Positions 50,523 through 60,283 of a stretch of 64,000 nt of DNA are shown piece by piece. The stretch's first letter is position 1; each line of letters begins with the position of its first letter. A program made the translations under genes and the position numbers. Source of the stretch: Marinobacter sp. (lineage in GTDB: Bacteria; Pseudomonadota; Gammaproteobacteria; Pseudomonadales; Oleiphilaceae); NCBI GenBank assembly GCA_018402255.1, contig JAGYIS010000007.1:124001-188000 (forward strand). Direction: 5' to 3'. The notes under the pieces are model-generated. The model was not told the origin of the DNA. It ran no database searches and saw nothing but the letters and a program-made list of their open reading frames with translations.

Positions 50523-51080
50523 TCACAGTCCTTTGACGGCATAGATCCCGGGGGCGTTACGCCAGTAGCCTTTGTAGTCCATGCCATAACCGAACAGGAA
50601 GCGATCTTCCACGTACAGGCCGGTGAAATCGGCTTTCAGACCCGGCCGGGCCTTCCGGCCGTGATCCTTGTCAACCAGCACAGCGGTCAGCACTTCGCGG
50701 GCACCGTGGGCGAGGCAGTAATCCGCAATGGCGCAGAGAGTCGTACCTTCATCGAGAATGTCATCGACAATCAGCACGGTGCGATTTTTCATGTCTGCCT
50801 CTGGCTGAAGTTTCCACTCCAGAATGCCGCCTGTGGTTTCCTGGCGGTAGCGAGTGGCATGCAGGTATTCGGCCTGCACCGGAAACTTGAGCCGGGTCAA
50901 CAGTTGGCCAGTCAGGATGAGGCCGCCGTTCATGACGCAGAACAGCAGAGGGTTGCTGTCTTTGAGGCGATCGGTAATGGCGTGCGCCAGCGAGTCGATG
51001 GCGCTGCTTACCTGCTGTTCAGTCACCAGGCAGTCGGCTTCGGCCATGACCTGGTTCATTTCGGCGACGGTATCGGTCAT
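50523..51080 (-). CDS. hpt: Hypoxanthine-guanine phosphoribosyltransferase
   Basis: Salvages hypoxanthine and guanine to IMP and GMP. 185 residues of the PRT fold. The PRPP-binding motif is VLIVDDILDEGTTL near residue 112. LLFCVMNGGLILTGQLL near residue 45, and LVDKDHGRKARPGLKADFTGL and DRFLFGYGMDYKGYWRN near the C-terminus, are typical. ATG 51080 was chosen (AGGAT upstream); an in-frame start at 51131 has no ribosome site. Head of the hpt-ubiC-ubiA run. Confidence 0.9.
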   Translation of the reverse strand: MTDTVAEMNQVMAEADCLVTEQQVSSAIDSLAHAITDRLKDSNPLLFCVMNGGLILTGQLLTRLKFPVQAEYLHATRYRQETTGGILEWKLQPEADMKNRTVLIVDDILDEGTTLCAIADYCLAHGAREVLTAVLVDKDHGRKARPGLKADFTGLYVEDRFLFGYGMDYKGYWRNAPGIYAVKGL

Positions 51081-51359
51081 ATCGGTTCGGATCCTGTCGT
51101 AAAGCGGCCGATTATACCGAAGAGGGCGCACCGAAGGGAGGGGCGTATGGCAACCGATGCATCTGTAATTACGGCTATTGGCACAAAACCCGTGACCTGG
51201 CTGTCCATACTGGCATTGGTCGATGGTGAGGTGGCAGGTATCATGCCCGCTGTTTGAAGCGTTTGAACTGGTCGGACGGTTGTCTATTTCTTAAAGCTAA
51301 CGCTTGATTGTTGCATTGTCAGACAATAATATTCGACCAACATTTATCGGAGAGCAATT

Positions 51360-51527
51360 ATGAAGAAGTGGCAGTGTGTAGTTTGTGGTTTGATTTACGA
51401 CGAAGCGGAAGGCTGGCCGGAAGATGGCATTGCGCCGGGAACCACCTGGGACGACGTGCCCGAAGATTGGGTGTGCCCGGACTGTGGCGTTGGCAAAGAA
51501 GACTTCGAGATGATCGAGATCAGCTGA
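51360..51527 (+). CDS. rubA: Rubredoxin
   Basis: A 55-residue iron-sulfur electron carrier. Four Cys in two pairs (CVVCG residues 6-10 and CPDCG residues 39-43) bind one iron. [20 protein letters not shown] is the classic C-terminal pattern. It would carry electrons from the reductase just downstream (15-base gap) to an alkane hydroxylase or another acceptor; no alkB is in the window. GGAGAG precedes the ATG. Confidence 0.95.
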   Translation: MKKWQCVVCGLIYDEAEGWPEDGIAPGTTWDDVPEDWVCPDCGVGKEDFEMIEIS

Positions 51528-51542
51528 TAACGGAGCAGGATA

Positions 51543-52700
51543 ATGACCGACCAGGCACCGATTGTGATTGTGGGTACCGGCTTGTCCGGGTACTCACTGG
51601 TGAGAGAGTTCCGCAAGCTGGACAAGAATGTCCCGATCATCATGGTGACGGCGGACGACGGCGTGAGTTATTCCAAGCCGATGTTGTCGACCGGGTTTAC
51701 CAAGGCCAAGGACGCCGAGGGACTGGCGCAGGCCAACACCGACGCCATGGCCGAGCAACTCGGTGTTGAGGTGCGGAGCTTCACGACGGTGACTGGCATC
51801 GACGCCGACCGCCATGAGTTGGTGCTGGGCGATCAGCGGCTGGGCTACAGCAAGCTGGTGCTGGCCTGGGGCGCGGATGTGATTCGGCTCACGCTGGCCG
51901 GGGATGGTCTGGAGCGTGTTCACTCCATCAACGATCTGATGGACTACCGGGCCTTCCGGAAGGCTCTGGAAGGCGGCAAGCGGGTCGCCATTATGGGGGC
52001 TGGCCTGATCGGTTGTGAGTTTGCCAACGACCTGCGTAATGGCGGCTATGAGGTGGACGTTATTGCGCCGGATACTGCCGTGATGCCCAGCCTTCTGCCG
52101 GAACCCGCCGCCCGCGCTGTCCAGCACGAACTGACGGAGCTGGGTGTGGGTTTTCACCTCGGTACGGTCGTGGACCGGGTAGACCACAGCGCCACCGGGG
52201 TACGGCTGACACTTGCCAATGGCGAAACGTTGGAGGCGGACCTGGTGGTTTCAGCCGTGGGTCTGCGCCCGCGCACGGAACTGGCCAGGGCGGCAGGCAT
52301 TGATACCGGCAAAGGTATCAAGGTTAACCGTGCGCTGGAGACCTCAGCGGCGGATGTCTATGCCCTGGGCGATTGCGCCGAGGTGGATGGCCAGGTGTTG
52401 CTTTACGTATTGCCGTTAATGGCGTGTGCCCGGGCGCTGGCAAAAACCCTGGCGGGCGAGCGCACAGACGTTCGCTACGGCACCATGCCGATCATGATCA
52501 AGACTCCCTGCTGCCCGACTGCGGTTTGCCCGCCGCCGGCCGGCGCCGAGGGCGACTGGCAATTCGAACAGGACGGCTCTGATGTCAAAGCGTTGTTCAC
52601 TTCACCGGCAGGTGAGGTTCTGGGATTTGCCGTGACCGGCCGTTTTGCGGTTGAAAAGCAGACTCTGGCGAAAGAAGTTCCACCCATCCATCCGGGTTGA
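51543..52700 (+). CDS. rubB: Rubredoxin reductase (NAD(P)H:rubredoxin oxidoreductase)
   Basis: A 385-residue FAD enzyme that reduces rubredoxin with NADH. FAD motif IVIVGTGLSGYSLVREF at the N-terminus, a second dinucleotide fold VAIMGAGLIGCEFANDL near residue 149, and the C-terminal FAD motif DVYALGDCAEVDGQ near residue 275. GGAG lies upstream of ATG 51543. Operon with rubA; a similar rubA-alkT order is known from Pseudomonas. alkT is an alternative name. Confidence 0.92.
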   Translation: MTDQAPIVIVGTGLSGYSLVREFRKLDKNVPIIMVTADDGVSYSKPMLSTGFTKAKDAEGLAQANTDAMAEQLGVEVRSFTTVTGIDADRHELVLGDQRLGYSKLVLAWGADVIRLTLAGDGLERVHSINDLMDYRAFRKALEGGKRVAIMGAGLIGCEFANDLRNGGYEVDVIAPDTAVMPSLLPEPAARAVQHELTELGVGFHLGTVVDRVDHSATGVRLTLANGETLEADLVVSAVGLRPRTELARAAGIDTGKGIKVNRALETSAADVYALGDCAEVDGQVLLYVLPLMACARALAKTLAGERTDVRYGTMPIMIKTPCCPTAVCPPPAGAEGDWQFEQDGSDVKALFTSPAGEVLGFAVTGRFAVEKQTLAKEVPPIHPG

Positions 52701-52713
52701 TGTCGCTCGCCTT

Positions 52714-52745
52714 CGGGGCCAGAGGGCCCCGATTCTCCCTTTCTT
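52714..52745 (+). terminator. Probable intrinsic terminator after the rubredoxin reductase gene
   Basis: CGGGGCC (52714-52720) and GGCCCCG (52725-52731) pair around AGAG, followed by ATTCTCCCTTTCTTT, an interrupted T-rich stretch. Confidence 0.6.
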
Positions 52746-52821
52746 TACCGGTAGTCGTTGCCAAATTGTCCTGTCTGGGGTAGAAAACCCGTTCGTGAGC
52801 TAACAAACGACAGGAGCAGGC

Positions 52822-53682
52822 ATGCGTGAAGTAACCCGAAAGCTGGTGGAGTTGCTGGATTTATCCCCCATCGGTGATGATCATTTTCAGGGTGAGAGCG
52901 AAGACCTGGGTTTTCCCCACGTGTTTGGCGGTCAGGTGCTGGGGCAGGCGCTGATGGCGGCCAGTCGCACGGTGGAGAATCGTTTGTGCCACTCACTGCA
53001 CGCGTATTTCCTGCGCCCGGGCAACCACAGCATGCCGATTGATTACGAGGTGCAGCGGGTCCGTGATGGCGGCACCTTTGCCGTGCGGCGGGTAATTGCC
53101 CGGCAGGATGGCAAGGAAATCCTGACCGGCTCGATGTCGTTTCAGGTTGCTGAATCGGGCCTGGATCATCAGTTGGCGATGCCGGAGGCACCAGACCCGG
53201 ATTCGCTCAAGTCCGAGCAGGACTGGGGCAAGCTGATTGCGGAGAAAGTGCCGGAACACCTGCGCGACCTGCTGATTCGGGATCGTCCTATCGAAATCCG
53301 GCCGGTCAATCCGGTCAATCCGTTCAAACCAGAGAAGCGCCCGCCGCATCGTCAGAACTGGTTTCGGGCCATGGGGCCATTGCCGGATGACCCGGTGCTG
53401 CATCAGTGCCTGTTGACCTACGCCTCCGATTTTACCTTCCTGGGTACATCCCTGAATCCGCACGGAAGAACCTTTATGAGCAAAGGGATGCAGGTGGCCA
53501 GTCTTGACCATGCTATCTGGTTTCATCGGGACTTCCGGATGGACGACTGGCTGCTGTACGACAAAGACAGCCCCAGCGCCTCTGGCGGACGTGGTTTCAA
53601 TCGGGGTAATTTCTTTACGCGGGACGGTGTGCTGGTAGCCTCAACCACTCAGGAGGCGTTGATCCGCGAACGGCAGGGCTGA
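52822..53682 (+). CDS. tesB: Acyl-CoA thioesterase II TesB
   Basis: A 286-residue double-hotdog thioesterase acting on medium- and long-chain acyl-CoA. Typical segments: GGQVLGQALMAASRTV near residue 34, HSLHAYFLRPG near residue 57, the catalytic-region sequence TYASDFTFLGTSLNPHG near residue 205, and SLDHAIWFHRDFRMDDWLLY near residue 228. GGAGCAGGC precedes the ATG. Its 3' end overlaps the convergent EAL gene by 34 bases. Confidence 0.93.
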   Translation: MREVTRKLVELLDLSPIGDDHFQGESEDLGFPHVFGGQVLGQALMAASRTVENRLCHSLHAYFLRPGNHSMPIDYEVQRVRDGGTFAVRRVIARQDGKEILTGSMSFQVAESGLDHQLAMPEAPDPDSLKSEQDWGKLIAEKVPEHLRDLLIRDRPIEIRPVNPVNPFKPEKRPPHRQNWFRAMGPLPDDPVLHQCLLTYASDFTFLGTSLNPHGRTFMSKGMQVASLDHAIWFHRDFRMDDWLLYDKDSPSASGGRGFNRGNFFTRDGVLVASTTQEALIRERQG

Positions 53683-56196
53683 TCTGATAGCCAGCTCACC
53701 ATCTCGTCAAACGGCAACGGTCTGGTCAGGACATAACCCTGGATCAGATCGCAGCCCATCTCTTTCAGCAGTTTCAGTGTAGCTTCATCTTCCACGCCTT
53801 CCGCCACCACGTTGTAGCCCAGGCTATGGCACATGTTGATGGTGGTACGGACGATGACTCTGTCCTCTTCGCGGTGGGCCAGATCGGTAATCAATGATCG
53901 ATCGATTTTTATCTCATTGGCCGGCAACTGTTTGATGTACGAGAGGGACGAATATCCGGAGCCGAAATCATCAATGGCCAGCGGAATGCCGGCAGCATTC
54001 AGGGCGTTAAGTGCTTTCAGTGAGTTCAGCGGGTCCTGCATCATGGAGGTCTCCGTGACCTCAAAGGTGATCGCGCCGATATGCTCGTGGTAGCTCTGCA
54101 TCAGGCGCTGAACAAACACTGCAAAATCCGGCTCCCTCAGGTTGTTCGGGGAAATGTTCACGGCGATGCCGGTTTCAAAGCCCAGTTCCAGTAACCGGCC
54201 GCGCATCTCCAGCGCTTCCTGCAATACCCAGCGGGTCAGGGGTTTGATCAGGCCGCTTTGCTCAGCGAGCGCGATCAGCTCATCGGCCGGTACGGGTTGG
54301 TCCCGATCCGGCCAGCGGATCAAGGCTTCAAGGCCATCAATATTGCCTGTTTTCAGCGATAGCTTGGGCTGAAGATAGAGTGCCAGAGCGTGATTGTCGA
54401 TTGCGTGCCGGAGTTCGGTGACCATGGTCAGCCGTTCGGCACTGTAGGAATCCCGGGTAGCCTTGTAGTAGGCAATGCCTCGTTCCCGTGCCCGTTCAGA
54501 ACCTTCGGCAATGACCGCGCGGCGGATCAGGGTGCTGGCGTCGGTGCCGTGATCGGGGTAAAAGGCAACTCCCAGCTGCGGGGCGAGTGGCACCTGCATG
54601 CCCAGAAAGTCCATGGGGTAGCGCACTTCATCTATGCTGCGTAGCACCGTTCTGTGGGCAGACTCCGCCTGTTTGGCATCGACCAGAAAGGCGAACGTCT
54701 GGGGCTCCAGGCTGGCCAGGTAAAAGTTGCGAATATCGGACTGTTCGATGGCAAGGGCGCCCGGCACATCACGAATCACCGCGTTGAAGTGTTTCGACGC
54801 CAGCTCCAGAATCCGATCACTGTTGCGGTGGCCCAGGGTTTTGGTGACCGAATTCAGGTTGTTCAGATGAATAATCACAATGCCATAACGTTTTTGGTCG
54901 CTGGCCTGCATCAATTCGCTCAGCCGCATCTCGAAACTGCTGCGGTTGGGGAGACCCGTCAGGGGGTTATGAAGTGCCTGGTCCATCAGCCGGAGCTCGG
55001 CCGTGCGTCGGGCTTCCAGGGCCCGCAGTTCGGCTTCCCGGGCGAGGACCTTGTCTTGTCGTTCCCGGTAGATGCGGACCGCCAGCGCCAGGCTCAAAAG
55101 GATGGCTTCCAGAGCGGAGCCAATCTGCATGCCATAGGCCGTAATAAAGTTGTTGGGGATCAGGCCGTACTTGTTGGCCCCGGTGATGGCGCTGCCCAGG
55201 GTGAGCGCGCCCCAGGCCAGCGTGTAATAGACCGCCTGAGGGTTACCCCTGGCCCACTGTATCGGTCCGACAATGGTCAGCAGCAGGCAGCTGGGAATGG
55301 CCAGAGCTACGGTCAGGCGACTGCCGGTACTGTAGTCGACCACAAAGGTTGTTGCTGCGACCACAAGATTTACCGCAATGGTCAGCAGGATCAGCCGGTC
55401 CAGAATGGGGCTTGTGCGACTGAGTTGTAGAAAGGATCGGGAGAACAGTAACGTGAAGACCATGGCCAAAGGCACGGTCAGCAACATGGCCCGGTTCTGA
55501 AAGGCGGGCAGGTCTGGCCACAGCAGCTGGTATGTGATGCCGTTCAGGCTGCCCACCAGGATCAGGTAGCCGAGGGTAGACAATACGTACAGCAGATAGA
55601 CCTGTTCTCGCAGTGCCACAAAGACAAACAGGTTGAAGCAGATAACCGTGATCAGAATGCCGTAGTAGCCCGCATGCAGTTGACTCTCAGTGGAGGCCTT
55701 TTCAAAGTAGCTGCGGCTGTTCCAGAGTTTCAGGGGTACTTGCATGGCACCGTCAGTTTGGACTCTGAGCAGTATCTGGTATTGCTGATCGGGTTCGAGT
55801 TGGAACGGGAACAGAAAATGCGGGTGTTTGACCGGGCGCTCTGCAAACGGCAGCTTATCGCCGGTACTGACATGTTGAATGATCGTTTCGTTCTGAAGCA
55901 GGTAGAAATCGAGGTAATCCAGTTGTGGGTAGCTGATTTCAAGCAGTGTGATCAGTTCCGGATGCCTGATCTGAAAACGCAGCCAGATATGGTCCCGGAT
56001 GTAGCCAAAATTGGGAGTTGTTTCCGGCAGTGCCTGCCATTGACTCGAGTCAAGCGCCTGTTGCGGAGTTAGCTGAGTGTCCGTAGACAGCCTGAGGTAT
56101 TCCATTTCCGGGATATACGAGTGGTTTGCCGCTTGAGTGGTCAGCGGCAGAAGTCAGAAACAGAAGCAACAGAGCCAATAATTTAGCCGGAATCAT
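53649..56196 (-). pseudogene. DISM-sensor GGDEF/EAL protein, frameshift in the signal peptide
   Basis: A probable c-di-GMP phosphodiesterase of about 848 residues. From MEYLRLS at 56105 the frame is open: DISM extracellular region (WLRFQIRHPELITLL), seven membrane segments, a degenerate GGDEF domain (active loop replaced by SLEPQTFAFLVD) and an EAL domain with EALIRW, NISPNNL, EVTETSMM, IDDFGSGYSS and VVAEGVED intact. The signal peptide MIPAKLLALLLLFLT lies 5' of this in another frame (ATG 56196); removing one base near 56150-56156 gives a cleavable signal ending TTQAANHSY. So the gene start is taken as 56196. Same domain plan as the EAL protein at 37.5-40.1 kb. Confidence 0.8.
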
Positions 56197-56304
56197 CAGA
56201 GTCACAGACTACCGTTTTTGTCATTATGGCTCCGAGTATGGCCTGTCGTCGGAGGCGGCTCAAGCGACGTTGCCCATCAATTTGGTAACTTGTGTTACCA
56301 AAGG

Positions 56305-56751
56305 TCAAATCCCGTTAACCCAGCTTTTTGCCCAGGGCACCGCCTCGGTTTCGGGCTCCAGGGTTTCTAAGGCATCAATCTTCAGCGAGTCGCCAATCTT
56401 GCGGGCGCTGGTTTCGTAGAGGGCTTCTTCCATCAAGGCGCCGGCGCCACAGAAGGTGTCACCGTAGGAGCTGTCGCCGAGAACGATGACGCCAAATGGC
56501 CGGCCTGGCTGCTGTGGCAACTGGTCTTTCAGATCGACATAGAACGGCAGAAGGTTTGGCGGCAGCTCGCCCTGCCCGGTGGTGGAGGTGCATACCAGCA
56601 GGGCGTCGTCGTTGCTGGTGATGTCTTCCAGTTGCGGGTTTTCCAGAACCACCACCTGGTGCCCCTCGGTCTCCAGTTCTTTGCCAATGCTGCGAGCGGT
56701 CAGCAATGCCCCGCCATAAACGCTGCCTACCAGAATACGAATTGCTGCCAT
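56305..56751 (-). CDS. Flavodoxin / MioC-like flavodoxin-domain protein
   Basis: A 148-residue FMN-binding electron carrier. Phosphate-loop segment ILVGSVYGGALLTARSI at the N-terminus, flavin-contacting CTSTTGQGELPPNLLPF near residue 54, and VLGDSSYGDTFCGAG near residue 89. It could serve as partner to the PFOR encoded at 3.8 kb, but this is inference. AAGG precedes ATG 56751. Confidence 0.88.
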   Translation of the reverse strand: MAAIRILVGSVYGGALLTARSIGKELETEGHQVVVLENPQLEDITSNDDALLVCTSTTGQGELPPNLLPFYVDLKDQLPQQPGRPFGVIVLGDSSYGDTFCGAGALMEEALYETSARKIGDSLKIDALETLEPETEAVPWAKSWVNGI

Positions 56752-56827
56752 GTGACTGCCTTTTGCTGCTTGAACGTTTGGCCGAGTGGCCAGCCGGGCC
56801 CGATCATAGCGGGGGCAATCCGCTTGC

Positions 56828-57941
56828 TCAAGCCTCTGGGCCAGGAGTACTGGCCTGCTCGGGATTGTCCTGGCTGCGGACTCTGGGCGCTATCCGGTTT
56901 CGGCCGGCATTTTTGGCGTTATAAAGTTGGATGTCGGCCTGCTTGAGCAGTTCATTTACTGAATTGGCTTTGGAAATAGAACAGACGCCGGCACTGATGG
57001 TGACGGGCAATAGCACCCCCTGGTGACGGAATTCGGTCGAGGACACTTCCGACCGCAGGCGCTCTGCCAGTGTCAGCGCCTGCAGCAGTGTGGTATCTGG
57101 CAGCAACAGCAGGAATTCTTCGCCGCCCCAGCGCGCGGCCACATCCGATTGCCGGATGATGGTTCCGGTCAGGCTCTGAAAACTGTTGCAGAACGGCGTC
57201 GCCGGCGTCATGACCGTAGTCGTCGTTGACCCGCTTGAACAGGTCCAGGTCGATCAGCACCACAGAGAAGTGGTGGCCTGCCCGTTTGAACCGCGAGAAC
57301 TCCATGTTCAGGCGGCTCTGCATGTCTCTGCGATTGGCCAGCCCGGTCAGCTCGTCGGTGCGCGCCGCGTATTCATGAGCTTTGGCCAGCTCCAGCAACT
57401 TGTTGCGGGCCCGCAAACGACTCGCTTCCAGCACAAAGCAGAAGAGGGACTCGAAAGTGAGGGTAGCGAAAAAACGGATTTTGAAATCGATCGAGTATTC
57501 TGCCGTCACAAACGGCAAGCCCGGAAACTGGAAAACAATAAGGGCGACCAGGTAGCAGAACAGCAGAATAGCGGTGCCGCCCTTGAGACTGGTCAGATAA
57601 AACAGCAGGGGCGGAAACACATAGAACCACAGGGGCCCGGTGTTGCTCTCGCCGCCGGACGCCAACAAGTAGGCAAACAACAGGCTGACGGTGATCAGCA
57701 AACCGGCCTTCTGGACATAGCGATCCCGTTTCAGGGCATACCAGCCGATGTTCAGGACGATAGGCAGAATAAACAGCCACAATACCCAGGCATGAGTGGT
57801 GTGGTCTGCATGCCAGGCTTTGGCACCAATGCCCGCAAGGAAGATGACCGCGCTTGCCGAGAGACCGGTCAGTAGTCGTGATATCTGCCGCTCTTCCTGT
57901 TCGCTTGAATCAGGGTGATCGGCGATGGTTTTATCGTTCAT
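56828..57941 (-). pseudogene. Membrane diguanylate cyclase (GGDEF), one +1 frameshift
   Basis: Expected to make cyclic-di-GMP. About 371 residues if repaired: N-terminal membrane region with about six hydrophobic segments (residues 25-185), then a GGDEF domain from about 205. The active motif is RWGGEEFLLLLP, and the N-terminal half (DELTGLANRRDMQSRLN, LIDLDLFKRVNDDYGHDAGD) is normal. An inhibitory RxxD site is not obvious. The two halves are in different frames: minus strand TTTT at 57182-57179 should be TTT, giving DAVLQQFQSLTGTIIRQSDVAARWGGEEF. Confidence 0.85.
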
Positions 57942-58127
57942 AAGCCGGTCTTATCATTTTTATGACGCGCTTTGGCGGAGTATGCGTCAATTTATGTGGC
58001 AGTTGCAGGCCCGTTTCTCGGAATGTGACGTCGGTCTGTATGTCAGTTATGTTTCAATTGTATGGCAAAAATTTTATAGTTCGCACCCTGTGGCGAGATT
58101 GCCCGAATTTCACTCAGCTTAAAAGAG

Positions 58128-59706
58128 ATGACCCCAACTATGGCCCGTTCCAGCAGCTTTCTGGATACCATTCTCACCAGCCCCTCCACGGAACGGTACA
58201 GGGTCGGCCTCAGCGTTCTTTTCTTACTCTTTGTCTGGATAATGGTCGGCGCTTTCAGTCAGGGTTTGCCCAACAATACGTCTGCTGATGGCTGCGGCAG
58301 TGATTGGTGGCTACATGGCCATCAATATTGGCGCCAACGATGTCGCCAACAATGTTGGCCCGGCGGTGGGTTCTGGTGCTCTGTCACTGGGGGCAGCTGT
58401 TTTACTGGCGGCTGTTTTTGAGGCTGGCGGTGCGATCATTGCGGGTGGTGATGTGGTTTCGACCATCAAAGGCGGAATTATTGATCCGACCACGCTGGAA
58501 GATCCGCAGGCGTTTGTCTGGCTGATGACGGCGGCCCTTCTGGCGGGTGCTTTGTGGTTGAATCTTGCCACCTGGATGGGCGCGCCTGTCTCTACCACGC
58601 ACTCCATTGTTGGTGGTGTTCTGGGCGCCGGTATCGCTGCTGGCGGCTGGGCCATCGCTGATTGGTCAGTGATGAGCAAAATAGTCGCGAGCTGGGTGAT
58701 CTCTCCGGTGCTTGGTGGTGTTCTGGCGGCTCTGTTCCTGTTCGCCATCAAAAAGACGGTTCTGTATCGACAGAATCTGGTTGCTTCTGCTCGTACGTTT
58801 GTTCCCTGGCTGGTTTCGATCATGGCGTGGGCCTTTGGCACATACCTGATGATCAAAGGCGTGAGCAAGCTGGTTGATCTGACCTTTGTGCAGTCGTCCC
58901 TGGTGGGGTTGGCGGTTGCTGTTGTGGTCTTTTTCATTATGCGCACGCTGGTAGGCCGTAAAGCGGCCACCATGGAAAACAGCACCGATGGCGTCAACGC
59001 TCTGTTCACCTGGCCGTTGATCTTTGCGGCGGCGTTGCTCAGTTTTGCTCATGGGGCTAACGACGTGGCGAACGCCATTGGCCCGCTGGCTGCCATTAAC
59101 GATGCCATTCAAGCCGGTGGCGGTGTCGTGACGACGGCCAGTATTCCGTTGTGGATCATGCTGGTAGGCGCCTTTGGTCTGGCGGTGGGCCTGATGTTGT
59201 TTGGTCCAAGGCTGATCAAAACCGTGGGCAGTGAAATTACCGAACTCGATAAAACCCGCGCTTTTTGTATTGCGTTGTCGGCGGCATTGACCGTGATTCT
59301 GGCGTCCCAGTTGGGTTTGCCGGTCAGTTCTACTCACATCGCCATTGGCGGGGTGTTTGGTGTTGGTTTCCTGCGCGAATATCTGAAGTCTAACTATGCG
59401 ACCCAATTGCACAAAATTATTGAGCATCATGATCCGTCCGAACAGGAGCGCCTGAAGCCGTTCCTGGAAGACTTCCGCAACGCCTCAGTTGAAGAAATGG
59501 AATACCTGTTGAAGCAGGCCAAGAAGAAAAAAGATCAGGTGCCGCTGTCGAAGTCCGAGCGTAAGCGTCTGAAAAAGATCTATAAGGAAGAGATGGTCAA
59601 GCGTTCACACTTGTTCAGAATTGCAGCGGCCTGGATTATTACGGTGCCGGCGTCTGCCTTGATGGCGGCGTTTCTGTTCTTTACCCTTCGTGGCTTGCTG
59701 GGCTGA
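58128..59706 (+). pseudogene. pit: Inorganic phosphate transporter, PiT family, one +1 frameshift
   Basis: A low-affinity phosphate carrier of the inner membrane, about 525 residues if repaired. Both duplicated PiT signatures are present: GANDVANNVGPAVGSGAL near residue 66 and GANDVANAIGPLAAI in the second half, with GLPVSSTHIAIGGVFGVG near the end. A charged cytoplasmic segment (KKKKDQVPLSKSERKRLKK) precedes the last helices. The first 50 residues (MTPTMARSSSFLDTILTSPS to SQGLPNNT) are in another frame; removing T at 58281 gives GLPNNTLLMAAAVIGGYMA. ATG 58128 is used, ATG 58140 is possible. No adjacent DUF47-type regulator gene. Confidence 0.88.
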
Positions 59707-59807
59707 TCGTTTATCGGGGGCTGGTGACAGCCCCGCTGTTTGGCCATACTAGAGGCATTGCGCGAAGCGGGTTTGCTTTGCGGTGGTTCACATTCGGGGA
59801 GTAGAGA

Positions 59808-60074
59808 ATGAGTTCATCGTCCGAGAGCCGTCAGGCCAAGATGATTGAAGAGTTACGGGTGTTCATCAAGAAGGTGATGAGTGAGCCGACCATTGCGGTT
59901 AAATCCATGGAGATTGCCCGCAAGTACAAGGGTGAGCCCAATTCTGACGAGCTGATTGCCCGCGAGATCAGTGCCAACACCACGATCCGTATTCCGGAGA
60001 ACTGGAGCGAGGCGGACAAGATGTTTCTGGAGATCCTGCACGAAGTGCTGGATGACGAAGACGCGCTTTACTGA
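59808..60074 (+). CDS. Conserved small acidic protein of unknown function
   Basis: An 88-residue soluble protein, not recognised. It looks mostly alpha-helical, with an N-terminal helix (MIEELRVFIKKVMS), basic AVKSMEIARKYKG in the middle, and an acidic C-terminus (SEADKMFLEILHEVLDDEDALY). There is no signal or membrane segment. GGGGAG before ATG 59808 is a good ribosome site, which with ordinary base composition argues that it is real. It follows pit by about 100 bases and a hairpin repeat follows it. Confidence 0.65.
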   Translation: MSSSSESRQAKMIEELRVFIKKVMSEPTIAVKSMEIARKYKGEPNSDELIAREISANTTIRIPENWSEADKMFLEILHEVLDDEDALY

Positions 60075-60117
60075 GTCTGGCTTCTGCTTCGGAGTGGGTT
60101 CGGTTTCAGAGTAGGTT

Positions 60118-60223
60118 GGGGCTTGTGGGGCCCTTTCCAAAACACGCTGTGAATACGTCCTTGTACGCTCTGCTCCGCCATCCATGGCTCCGCAAGGTTT
60201 TGGAAAGGGCTCCCACAAGCCCC
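60118..60223. repeat. Intergenic hairpin repeat, copy B
   Basis: Left arm 60118-60143 (GGGGCTTGTGGG then CCCTTTCCAAAAC) is complementary to the right arm 60197-60223 apart from a one-base bulge. The 53-base core (60144-60196) differs from copy C at one base only and contains GCCATCCATGGC. It lies between the convergent small protein gene and panP. Confidence 0.85.
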
Positions 60224-60283
60224 GCCCCGTAACTTTGAGGGGTACTAACCTGTTTTGTGGCAAGCCGTCAGCGGGGTCTGATC

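Noticed and set aside
58020..58090. A Pho box before pit (ATGTCAG-N4-GTTTCAA)
   Set aside because: Half sites are weak and the best -10 (TATAGT) is at the wrong distance.
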